From IMG/VR virus record IMGVR_UViG_3300034012_000717, positions 1 to 35,981 of that record: 35,981 nucleotides of DNA; one strand, 5' to 3'. This stretch comes from a virus. The notes beneath the pieces were generated by a model. It was given only the letters and a program-made list of their open reading frames with translations, ran no database searches and was not told where the DNA came from. The translations under genes and the position numbers were made by a program. Positions 12,654 through 18,704 of the stretch are shown in pieces (within the stretch, counting starts at the first letter, position 1; the number at the start of each line of letters is the position of its first letter).

Positions 12654-14596
12654 GCCACTGCTCCTTCAATAAAACTCGGAACCTGAATCGATACGCTTGG
12701 CCGATAACGCTGCTTGAGCATGTCACCGTTCCATTCGATGCCGTTACTGCAAGACATCGCCTGTGCCATCCCTGACTGCATAACTGCGTGGTCGCTTTCC
12801 TTGCGGGCCACTGCCGACTCAATCGCACTGTCGCTGTCTGCGATTACGATATGAATCTTGACCGGCTTTTTCTGGCCGAACCTCCACGAACGCCGGACTG
12901 CTTGGTAGTACGCCTCAAATGAATAACTCAGCCCGGCGAATATCTGCGTGTCGCAGTGCTGGAGATTTACACCAAATCCGAAAATGCTAGGTTTTGTAAT
13001 CAGTATTGGATGAAATGTATTTAATTGCGGTTTGCAGCAGTTCAATTGAGTCATTGAATCCGCCGATTGACGTGTTGCACTTTGTGCATAGCAAGCCACG
13101 GACTCTTCCAGTTTCGTGGCAGTGGTCAATATGCAATCGCTCGCCTCGCCTGTTGCTTGCTTTTGTTGTTCCGCAAATCGCACATCCTCCGTTCTGTCGC
13201 TCAAGAATTTCTGCGTAAATGACGCTGGTGATTCCGTATTTTCTGCAAAGTTGCTCGTGACGCTGTTCTCTCGTCCTTCTCTTTGCATATCCAATGCACT
13301 TGCTTCTGAACTCTGCGTCTGATGCGTACAAGGATCTCCGCTTAGCGTTGTTTTTTTCTGCTTGCTCTTTTGTTTTCTTAAACTTATCTGGATTCCTGCG
13401 TCTGTACTCTTCCATGTACTGCTTTCTTCGTTCTCTATTTTCTGACATCCATTTGGCTGCTGCTGCAATCTTTTTGGCTCTGTTTTTCCTGTGGTAATCT
13501 CGCTGGTACGTGTCGCTTTTTTGCATCGCATCATTCCTTTGCGATTAGGCTTGCTTGTTAATCCGCAAAACCATTCAAGTGCTTGATCCTTAAACTCCTC
13601 TGTATCGTCACCGCGAACCTCGACCGCATCCGGCAGATGCTTCCGCAGTTCGTCGGCCTCGTAATTCGTATCGCACCAAATCAGCACCGGGCCGCTGGTA
13701 GACTTGGCCAGTTCCGCCGCCCGTTTGCACCTGGCCTCATTCGTCAGCCGCTTTTCTTCGTGCATCGTCGTGGCACTGATGCCAGCGGTGTTGAACAGCA
13801 TGCCGCTCGGTGCGTTGTCGATTTCCGGCGTGACGTGGTGCCGCTCAATAATCATTTGCGGCAAGGTGTATCCAGCGTCCTCGCCGCCGATGTCCGATGG
13901 CTTGCTGATACAGACCGCCCACTGGCTGACCCACGACCAGAAGTCTCGCTCGGCATGGCCACGCAGCCTCCACTTACTGGTATCGCCGCTGTCGTGGACG
14001 AAGTACCGATTCAGCATGTCCACCGGCTCGCAGATGCCAAGGAACTCAGCGTGGTTGCCCAGTTCCATATGGTCATTCGGTGCTGGTGTCGCCGTGCAGG
14101 CCAGCCGGAATCGAGTCTGGCCGTAGCTCTCTTTCAGCAGTTTCCGCGTGACGCTGTTCATTCCTTTGAGAATTGACGATTCATCCAGCACAACGCCGCA
14201 GAACGTGGCCGGGTCGAACTTGTGCAGCTTCTCATAGTTAATCAGGTTAATGCCGTTAATGACTTCGTCCTGGCTGTCGGCCACAGTCACAGGCGAATCA
14301 ATCCCAAACTTCTCCGCCTCGCGTTTAGTCTGGCTGCGGACTCCGACCGGGCAATGGACCACGACCGGCAGGCCGCAGTGCTGATGAACCAGCCTTGCCC
14401 ATTCGAGTTGCTGGAGCGTCTTGCCCAGCCCGCATTCCTCGAACAGTGCCGCACGCCCTCGCTTAATTGCCCACTGCACCGCCCGCTTCTGCCAGTCAAA
14501 CAGATTCGGATTCAGCTTGTCCGTTCCGATGTCGAATCCGTATGCTTCGACTCGCCGCTGTTTCCGCTTGATGAACGCTTCGTAATCCGTGACCAT
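12644..14596 (-). CDS. SNF2/DEAD-like helicase with a 177-residue in-frame insertion
   Basis: A 650-aa helicase. Domain 1 has Walker A ECGLGKT (54-60), the DExx box LDESS (137-141) and TATPAPND (168-175). Domain 2 starts normally (GPVLIWCDTNYEADEL...) to ALEWFCGLTSKPNRK (to residue 353), then has about 177 polar, disorder-prone residues, and resumes at ILITKPSIFGFG (531) with the arginine finger block QAVRRSWRFGQ. The insert reads open but its other frame encodes an endonuclease VII. ATG at 14596 is preferred; the longer frame overlaps the small membrane gene almost fully. If the insert is kept, it splits helicase motifs IV and V. Activity in this state is uncertain. Confidence 0.8.
   Translation of the reverse strand: MVTDYEAFIKRKQRRVEAYGFDIGTDKLNPNLFDWQKRAVQWAIKRGRAALFEECGLGKTLQQLEWARLVHQHCGLPVVVHCPVGVRSQTKREAEKFGIDSPVTVADSQDEVINGINLINYEKLHKFDPATFCGVVLDESSILKGMNSVTRKLLKESYGQTRFRLACTATPAPNDHMELGNHAEFLGICEPVDMLNRYFVHDSGDTSKWRLRGHAERDFWSWVSQWAVCISKPSDIGGEDAGYTLPQMIIERHHVTPEIDNAPSGMLFNTAGISATTMHEEKRLTNEARCKRAAELAKSTSGPVLIWCDTNYEADELRKHLPDAVEVRGDDTEEFKDQALEWFCGLTSKPNRKGMMRCKKATRTSEITTGKTEPKRLQQQPNGCQKIENEESSTWKSTDAGIQISLRKQKSKQKKTTLSGDPCTHQTQSSEASALDMQREGRENSVTSNFAENTESPASFTQKFLSDRTEDVRFAEQQKQATGEASDCILTTATKLEESVACYAQSATRQSADSMTQLNCCKPQLNTFHPILITKPSIFGFGVNLQHCDTQIFAGLSYSFEAYYQAVRRSWRFGQKKPVKIHIVIADSDSAIESAVARKESDHAVMQSGMAQAMSCSNGIEWNGDMLKQRYRPSVSIQVPSFIEGAVACK
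12987..13526 (-). CDS. Endonuclease VII-like HNH homing endonuclease nested in the helicase gene
   Basis: A 179-aa protein. Residues 1-95 are a strongly basic helical region (KKIAAAAKWMSENRERRKQY, EEYRRRNPDKFKKTKEQAEK), likely DNA-binding. Residues 105-165 form the recombination endonuclease VII domain: CAICG, then HIDHCHETGRVRGLLCTKCN, i.e. two CxxC knuckles around an H-x-D-H-C-H core. AAAGGA lies 8 bases before ATG. The frame differs from that of the helicase, and its last six codons and stop use helicase sequence (ATTACAAAACCTAG). The AT-rich composition differs from neighbours, consistent with a mobile gene. Confidence 0.88.
   Translation of the reverse strand: MQKSDTYQRDYHRKNRAKKIAAAAKWMSENRERRKQYMEEYRRRNPDKFKKTKEQAEKNNAKRRSLYASDAEFRSKCIGYAKRRTREQRHEQLCRKYGITSVIYAEILERQNGGCAICGTTKASNRRGERLHIDHCHETGRVRGLLCTKCNTSIGGFNDSIELLQTAIKYISSNTDYKT
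13007..13537 (-). mobile_element. Homing-endonuclease insertion within the helicase gene
   Basis: Comparing the helicase with its family pattern (WF-x...RxLxTKPxIxGFG) places an insert of about 531 bases between codon 353 (AAA) and codon 531 (ATA). It is an exact multiple of three, has no stop in the helicase frame and carries an HNH/endonuclease VII gene in another frame. About 11 bases precede the nuclease ATG and include its GGA ribosome site, so there is no room for a group I intron. The exact ends are estimated. Confidence 0.6.
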
Positions 14597-14784
14597 TCCA
14601 CCAGTCCCCATATAGCCAGCCCACAATAAACCGCCTGCAATGCCGCCTGTGCATAGATGCCGTGCATGATGTCGACCACGCACCACGCCGCATTGGTAAC
14701 CGTCCAGATTGCAAAGCACTCCTTCCGGTGTTTGATATTCAGCACCGTCGCCAGCAGCGATGCCGATGCCAGTAGCCACATCAT
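14512..14784 (-). CDS. Small membrane protein (PnuC-like short form)
   Basis: A 90-aa protein with three hydrophobic segments: WLLASASLLATVLNI, CFAIWTVTNAAWCVVDIMHG and AALQAVYCGLAIWGLVEW. The pattern NIKHRKECFAIWTVTNAAW...YAQAALQAVYCGLAI matches short phage proteins related to half of the PnuC nicotinamide-riboside transporter fold. ATG at 14784 is chosen because it overlaps the previous stop as ATGA. The C-terminal tail overlaps the helicase start by about 85 bases. It could influence NAD-precursor uptake, but transport is unproven. Confidence 0.65.
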   Translation of the reverse strand: MMWLLASASLLATVLNIKHRKECFAIWTVTNAAWCVVDIMHGIYAQAALQAVYCGLAIWGLVEWSRITKRSSSGNSGESKHTDSTSERTS

Positions 14785-14972
14785 CGAACCGGCTCCGTAA
14801 GGCATTCGATCACGTAGTAGTCCGCGTTCCATCGCTCGACCGCTCCGGCGTCCAGTCCAGCCGCCTCGCAGATTTCGGCTACGGTCGTCATCCATGCCGG
14901 GATGTAGACCGCGTTCCGAATACGCAGCGGCTTAAATGTTTCGAGCTTGTCGTGTAGTTGGTTGGATGTCAT
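14781..14972 (-). CDS. Small protein with helix-turn-helix-like pattern
   Basis: A 63-aa protein (PLRIRNAVYIPAWMTTVAEICEAAGLDAGAVERW) whose AEICEAAGLDAGAVERW stretch resembles a short HTH or MerR-like helix pair. GGAG lies 7 bases before ATG. It is coupled to the membrane protein gene by ATGA. Function not known. Confidence 0.6.
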   Translation of the reverse strand: MTSNQLHDKLETFKPLRIRNAVYIPAWMTTVAEICEAAGLDAGAVERWNADYYVIECLTEPVR

Positions 14973-15001
14973 TTAGTTGCTCCAAGTAAATAAACGACCG
15001 G

Positions 15002-15811
15002 CTACCAGTTTGCCGCCCTAACAACTTTGCCAACCAAACGCCCCTCCATATGAGCTTTCATGCACGAGACAGCTTTCAGGTATTGTTCTTTTCTGTGAAC
15101 GTAAGAGCCGCCGACTTGCATTCGAAGAAGAAAGTCTCTCAGCATTTGCGACTGCTGTACTTCGCCAGCAGGACGAAATAAATCTGTATAGAACTCATCT
15201 GCTAACTCGTAGTTTTTTTCAAAATACTCCATCGCCGCAACCGCGACTGGCATAGCACCAGTCCCCCTTTCGCGGCGATGACGCTCAAAAACATTTCTTA
15301 CTGCCACGGAATGCAATTCATAAAATTCCCTCGCATCTTGCGGAGTCGCTTTTCCGTACCTTTTATCCTTGCCAGTAACGAGACTTAGGTGAGCTGAGAT
15401 TATTTGAGACGCAAATTTATTTAAAACACTGTCGCTTTCTAGTTCGACACGGTCGTCTAGCGTCCTCGTAATACCAGTATCCATATACTCACGAATACTA
15501 TCACTGGCCCCCGTCTCCACTCTCAAATAAACAGAACTGCCGTTGTAAACTTCCGACTCGGCAATTGCTGTCAAGCGATGCTGCCCGTCGATTAGCCTTC
15601 CAGCGTCGGAAAATACGACCGGCTGCGGATGGTTTGATTGCCACTCTCCAGTTTTAATCTGTCGCTTCAGATACTCGACCAGCGTTTTACGTATACGCCG
15701 GTTTCCTGTATTCAACTTCAACCATTCACGAGCCGCGTCGGAGTTGACTCTGACGACGACTAAGTCTGGCGATGTGATGTTTAATTGATTCCACTTAACT
15801 TCCTTAAACAT
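15002..15811 (-). CDS. DGQHR/ParB-like protein, AT-rich
   Basis: A 269-aa protein. The N-terminal ParB/sulfiredoxin-like domain contains VVFSDAGRLIDGQHRLTAI, with the DGQHR motif at residues 75-79. A helical C-terminal domain follows (DSVLNKFASQIISAHLSL..., REFYELHSVAVRNVFERH). DGQHR proteins include DndB, which controls DNA phosphorothioation, and many phage ParB-like proteins of unknown role. Codon choice is clearly more AT-rich than in flanking genes, suggesting later acquisition. GAGGG lies 7 bases before ATG. Family is clear, function is not. Confidence 0.75.
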   Translation of the reverse strand: MFKEVKWNQLNITSPDLVVVRVNSDAAREWLKLNTGNRRIRKTLVEYLKRQIKTGEWQSNHPQPVVFSDAGRLIDGQHRLTAIAESEVYNGSSVYLRVETGASDSIREYMDTGITRTLDDRVELESDSVLNKFASQIISAHLSLVTGKDKRYGKATPQDAREFYELHSVAVRNVFERHRRERGTGAMPVAVAAMEYFEKNYELADEFYTDLFRPAGEVQQSQMLRDFLLRMQVGGSYVHRKEQYLKAVSCMKAHMEGRLVGKVVRAANW

Positions 15812-15849
15812 ATGCTATCCCTCATTTAAATTTAAAACCTGAAATGCCT
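15812..15849. other. AT-rich intergenic spacer
   Basis: A short AT-rich gap containing the palindrome TTTAAATTTAAA. It might include a promoter for the DGQHR gene, but no convincing -35/-10 pair was found. Confidence 0.3.
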
Positions 15850-16170
15850 TTAAACTGTAATCCACGCTTCCGCCAATTTCCCCGTCACGCCACACCGCTG
15901 GATGCCGACAACTTTGATCATCCGCACCCGCTCAACTTCCGCCGCTCGTTTCCTCACCGACTCCGCATTGACTGCCAGTCCCATCGCCACTGCCTTGGCA
16001 CCGACTTCGTTTGCCGTTGCCGGTTTGCCGATGGCTGTCAGTGCCGCCAAAAATGCCGCTTGCAACTGGCCAATCTTCGGCTTGATTTCCTCGGCCGCTG
16101 TCCGGCTCGTCATCGGATCACCTGCCCGTGCCAGTGCTGGTTCAACGTCAAACAGACTTAGCTGATTCAT
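15850..16170 (-). CDS. Winged-helix DNA-binding protein
   Basis: A 106-aa protein beginning MNQLSLFDVEPALARAGDPMTSRTAAEEI, with a winged helix-turn-helix in the middle (FLAALTAIGKPATANEVGAK...NAESVRKRAAEVERVRMIKVVG). The DPxTSxxAAEEI entry and ATANEV core are typical of a common phage wHTH protein. GGAGG lies 6 bases before ATG. It may regulate early genes; targets unknown. Confidence 0.75.
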   Translation of the reverse strand: MNQLSLFDVEPALARAGDPMTSRTAAEEIKPKIGQLQAAFLAALTAIGKPATANEVGAKAVAMGLAVNAESVRKRAAEVERVRMIKVVGIQRCGVTGKLAEAWITV

Positions 16171-16381
16171 CGCTCGCCTCCCGCCGTCTAATTTCCCTGT
16201 CGATGTACCACGCCGCTTTCCGCAGGTCTTCCACTGCGTCTTGTTTCAAGCCGGCTCGCCATACGTACTTGATGACGTTGCCAAGGCAGTAATTAAAATG
16301 CTGCGTTACCTCGATGCACTCCACGCCGCTGGGATGCTGGCGATAGTGCTGCGGGTTGATACTGTCAGGCTGGGTCGACAT
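16148..16381 (-). CDS. DUF3310 protein (T7 gp1.7-like)
   Basis: A 77-aa protein matching DUF3310 almost end to end: INPQHYRQHPSGVECIEVTQHF, NYCLGNVIKYVWRAGLK, EDLRKAAWYIDREI. T7 gp1.7, a member, is a nucleotide kinase acting on dGMP and dTMP; whether short members share this is unclear. ATG at 16381 is used, three codons after the longest start, because GAGGAGG is 9 bases upstream of it. Confidence 0.88.
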   Translation of the reverse strand: MSTQPDSINPQHYRQHPSGVECIEVTQHFNYCLGNVIKYVWRAGLKQDAVEDLRKAAWYIDREIRRREASDESAKSV

Positions 16382-16694
16382 CGTCTTCATCCTCCTCAGC
16401 CAACTCCCTGATACGTTCGACCAGCGACTGGCAGTCAGGCCACGGACTTGGCCGCTGCATCACTTCAGGCAGCACGCTGTCCAGCAGGCCCAGCACGGCG
16501 GTCGTTCGCTCAGTCAGTCGCAGGTCAGGCGTTGTCACCATCAGCACCGGGTAGGCATCGACATCGATGGCGGTTACTTCCATCATCTCGCCGCACCACT
16601 TCACCTTGGCCGATAAACACTCAGGGCTGAACGCCTGAATCTGATAGCCGGGGATTCCGAATCGCAGCATTTCCAAGAATTGCACTGGTGTCAT
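16365..16694 (-). CDS. Small acidic phage protein, function unknown
   Basis: A 109-aa protein (MTPVQFLEMLRFGIPGYQIQAF..., a beta-rich middle, and an acidic tail EEDEDDVDPA). It is coupled upstream by ATGA and overlaps the DUF3310 gene. The middle might bind DNA or protein, but no family is recognised. Confidence 0.65.
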   Translation of the reverse strand: MTPVQFLEMLRFGIPGYQIQAFSPECLSAKVKWCGEMMEVTAIDVDAYPVLMVTTPDLRLTERTTAVLGLLDSVLPEVMQRPSPWPDCQSLVERIRELAEEDEDDVDPA

Positions 16695-17056
16695 CGCAGT
16701 CCGTCTCCTACGAAAGCCACGAATTTCAGCTCTACCCGGCAGAGAGGTTGCTTCTCTTCGCGGCTCGCTTCAATCAGCGATTCTTCCCACGTCTTCCGCA
16801 GCAGGCCGGGGCCGTTGTCGTACTCGTTCAGCCAATACAAACGCTTAACCAGAATCCGCAACTCGCCGCTGATGTCGAACGCAGACCGGCCAATGCTATT
16901 CGCTTTGCCATCCGGTTCCCAAACCTGCCCGAATGGCGTGCTTCCAATCATCACTCGCCCGACCAGCAGGCCATCGACCACCGCATCGACCACCGCTTCC
17001 CGCCCGTCCCGTGTCGTGTACTTGCCCACGCCCAGCGTCTTTGTTTCGCAAACCAT
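16691..17056 (-). CDS. Small early protein, function unknown
   Basis: A 121-aa mixed alpha/beta protein (MVCETKTLGVGKYTTRDGREAVVDAVVDGLLVGRVMIG, GQVWEPDGKANS). GGAGG lies 5 bases before ATG. It is in the run of small early genes and is coupled to the next one. No recognised domain. Confidence 0.65.
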   Translation of the reverse strand: MVCETKTLGVGKYTTRDGREAVVDAVVDGLLVGRVMIGSTPFGQVWEPDGKANSIGRSAFDISGELRILVKRLYWLNEYDNGPGLLRKTWEESLIEASREEKQPLCRVELKFVAFVGDGLR

Positions 17057-17057
17057 T

Positions 17058-17381
17058 TCAGCCTCCCATCGCCACGACCATCGAACCGACCACCACTAAC
17101 GCCGCCAGTGCGAACACGCACCAGAACACAAACTCCGCCCTGTCGCCGTGACGCTTGTCTGCTGCGGCGATCTCGTCCTCGACACTGGCTTCTTGCTGTT
17201 CAAGCCAGCGGTAAATCTCCAGCCGGATGTCAGCGGGTATCTGCCTGGCGTTTCGCAAGTAGGCCCGCATAGTGCCGCAGCTCCATTCGTGGCAGGTTCG
17301 TGTCCAGTTGCAGCACGGCACCGAAACCAGAATCAGGCCGTTACTGCGGACGGCTTCCCATGTTCTTGCAATTGTCTGCAT
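17058..17381 (-). CDS. Small protein with C-terminal membrane anchor
   Basis: A 107-aa protein with a Cys cluster (VPCCNWTRTCHEWSCG), a charged helix (RLEIYRWLEQQEASVEDEI) and a C-terminal hydrophobic segment (FVFWCVFALAALVVVGSMVVAMG). It is the first gene after an intrinsic terminator. GGGAG lies 8 bases before ATG. A membrane-tethered cytoplasmic protein; role unknown. Confidence 0.6.
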   Translation of the reverse strand: MQTIARTWEAVRSNGLILVSVPCCNWTRTCHEWSCGTMRAYLRNARQIPADIRLEIYRWLEQQEASVEDEIAAADKRHGDRAEFVFWCVFALAALVVVGSMVVAMGG

Positions 17382-17396
17382 CGCATTTGCTCCCAG

Positions 17397-17417
17397 AAAA
17401 AAAGGCCATCCGTGGCC
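17397..17417 (-). terminator. Short intrinsic terminator
   Basis: A 5-bp stem GGCCA/TGGCC with tetraloop CGGA, followed on the minus strand by seven T (17403-17397). It lies 15 bases after the stop of the 146-aa gene. The stem is short, so termination may be partial. Confidence 0.65.
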
Positions 17418-17431
17418 AACCTTGAATCCTG

Positions 17432-17872
17432 CTAATCCATCACCTTGACGATCCTCGTCTCCGCTCCCACGGTCTTAACCGAAGACCGCAGCTCCCTAAC
17501 TGCATCCGACCAGCCCTCTTGAAACTTGCGGCACTGTTCGGCAATCTCTTCCGGTGTCGGGTCGGTAAATATCTGACCCTCGCCCGTTTCCTCTTGGCGA
17601 TAGTGCGATACCGATTGCCGGGCTGATGCTTCGTTGTTGGCTTTCCGCAGGCCCTTGAAGTAGTCAAAGCATTGCTCGAACACGTCAGCGGCTTCGGCCT
17701 TTTCCTTTGCCTCGGCGATGCGGCCAGCGAGTCGCAGCCGGGCCGACTCACGCTTCAAGCTGGTGCGTTTGTTGCGAAGATACGCGGCCATGTCGAAAAC
17801 GATTCGTGCCAGTGCTTCACGGTGCAGGGTGTCTGCTTGCGCGAAGTCGTCGGCGAATGGTTGCTTGGTCAA
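17432..17872 (-). CDS. Helical early protein, function unknown
   Basis: A 146-aa, highly helical, charged protein (LARIVFDMAAYLRNKRTSLKRESARLRLAGRIAEAKEKAEA). It starts at TTG overlapping the upstream stop (TTGA), with GAGGGA 4 bases before it. Coiled-coil segments are likely. No family recognised. Confidence 0.65.
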   Translation of the reverse strand: MTKQPFADDFAQADTLHREALARIVFDMAAYLRNKRTSLKRESARLRLAGRIAEAKEKAEAADVFEQCFDYFKGLRKANNEASARQSVSHYRQEETGEGQIFTDPTPEEIAEQCRKFQEGWSDAVRELRSSVKTVGAETRIVKVMD

Positions 17873-18075
17873 ACAATCCCTCGCAGTCTGCGGACTCGCC
17901 GCAAATCTCGCTGGCGTTTCAGTTCCAGCTGCCGCTGATGTCCAGCAAACATCTGGACCATCTCGCTCACCCGGTAACCTTCCGCACGCCTTGCCATCTC
18001 ATCATCACTCCAGCCGCTGCGGATCTGCTGTAGCCGTTCCATTTCCTCGCATGTCAATTCCAAGTCCAGAATCAT
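17869..18075 (-). CDS. Small charged helical protein
   Basis: A 68-aa protein (MILDLELTCEEMERLQQIRSGWSDDEMARRAEG...) ending in a very basic helix (QRQLELKRQRDLRRVRRLRG). It could bind nucleic acid. The start overlaps a 31-aa micro-ORF by ATGA. Confidence 0.6.
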   Translation of the reverse strand: MILDLELTCEEMERLQQIRSGWSDDEMARRAEGYRVSEMVQMFAGHQRQLELKRQRDLRRVRRLRGIV

Positions 18076-18167
18076 GCCAGCACCTCAAGCAATAACCCTA
18101 CTCGATAGTTTACATTCGCCGCCACGTATTGCAGCAGTCGAATCCTCGGCAACGTGTACGATTCCAT
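18072..18167 (-). CDS. 31-aa micro-ORF downstream of the HTH regulator
   Basis: A micro-gene in the 133-base gap after the regulator. AGGTG lies 6 bases before ATG (18167), and the TGA stop overlaps the next ATG as ATGA. The product (MESYTLPRIRLLQYVAANVN...) is basic with a hydrophobic end. Either a leader peptide that couples translation of the next gene or a small protein. Confidence 0.45.
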   Translation of the reverse strand: MESYTLPRIRLLQYVAANVNYRVGLLLEVLA

Positions 18168-18208
18168 CCGTTCACCTGTTCGCTATAGTTTCCAGTATCG
18201 CAAAAAAA

Positions 18209-18400
18209 CTAAGTGCATTCGCTGATTGAAATACCAAGCACCTTGGCCGCTCTAACTGCCAGTTTGAGACTGACGCCGCGTTTACCTCGCACAACGTAAC
18301 TCAGCATCGAATGCGTACAACCTATTTCGGCAGCGGCACGGCGTAAACTCCAGCCCTTTTGCCGAATGCGTTTCTCGATTTGTTTTGCGAACTTGTCCAT
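18209..18400 (-). CDS. Small HTH_XRE (Cro/CI-family) regulator
   Basis: A 63-aa protein that is almost only the helix-turn-helix: WSLRRAAAEIGCTHSMLSYVVRG, then VSLKLAVRAAKVLGI. Size fits Cro-like or single-domain repressors. The start is unusual: a candidate promoter (TTGCGT, 16 bases, TACAAT) places the transcription start only two or three bases before ATG, and no ribosome site is present, as for leaderless lambda cI mRNA. An inverted repeat GTAAC-N4-GTTAC overlaps the -10. Autorepression is inferred. Confidence 0.85.
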   Translation of the reverse strand: MDKFAKQIEKRIRQKGWSLRRAAAEIGCTHSMLSYVVRGKRGVSLKLAVRAAKVLGISISECT

Positions 18401-18408
18401 GCCAGGCG

Positions 18409-18436
18409 ATTGTAACGGCTGTTACCACTAACGCAA
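18409..18436 (-). promoter_or_regulatory. Promoter and operator of the HTH regulator
   Basis: On the minus strand, TTGCGT (18436-18431) and TACAAT (18414-18409) are separated by 16 bases. The inverted repeat GTAAC (18412-18416) GGCT GTTAC (18421-18425) lies over the -10 and spacer, ideal for an autorepressor. Further GTAAC half-sites occur at 18469 and 18482. Confidence 0.55.
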
Positions 18437-18476
18437 GCCGACAATCGGAAAATATTTTGCCAAGTGTCGTAACCCC

Positions 18477-18519
18477 GCACGGTAACAAAACCCCGTAAAT
18501 TCCCGCCGTTTTCCCGTGC
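18477..18519. repeat. Inverted repeat in the control region
   Basis: GCACGG (18477-18482) and CCGTGC (18514-18519) are complementary, with an inner pair AAAAC/GTTTT. This 43-base dyad lies in the 264-base noncoding region before the regulator and includes a GTAAC half-site. It may be an operator or the end structure of the phosphoesterase transcript; there is no T-run. Confidence 0.45.
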
Positions 18520-18596
18520 AGGAAAATTAACCGAACAGGCCCAGCCCGGCCCCGTAAAATGACACTGGCGAGCAGGTCAGGCATGGAGGCGGGGCA

Positions 18597-18704
18597 ATGT
18601 TCGACTGGGACGATGGCAGCGACGACTTCGACGATACGATCATCTGGGCGTATGCTAGGCAGCGTCACGCTTGCCGTATCTTGCAGTCACTGGCCAGCCG
18701 GTAG
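18597..18704 (+). CDS. Possible plus-strand acidic micro-ORF
   Basis: The only plausible plus-strand gene. GGAGG lies 7 bases before ATG, and the 35-aa product starts MFDWDDGSDDFDDTIIWAY, strongly acidic. It is divergent to the HTH regulator and runs into the 3' end of the phosphoesterase gene. Small acidic proteins of this sort are seen in phages, but without a clear promoter this is only a candidate. Confidence 0.3.
   Translation: MFDWDDGSDDFDDTIIWAYARQRHACRILQSLASR

Noticed and set aside
13007-13537. Group I intron or intein in the helicase gene
   Set aside because: Almost all of the insert is nuclease coding sequence, leaving no intron core; an intein would need the nuclease in the helicase frame with splice-junction residues, which is not so.
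18282-18668. 128-codon minus-strand frame across the control region
   Set aside because: It overlaps the HTH gene in another frame and has no ribosome site or domain.
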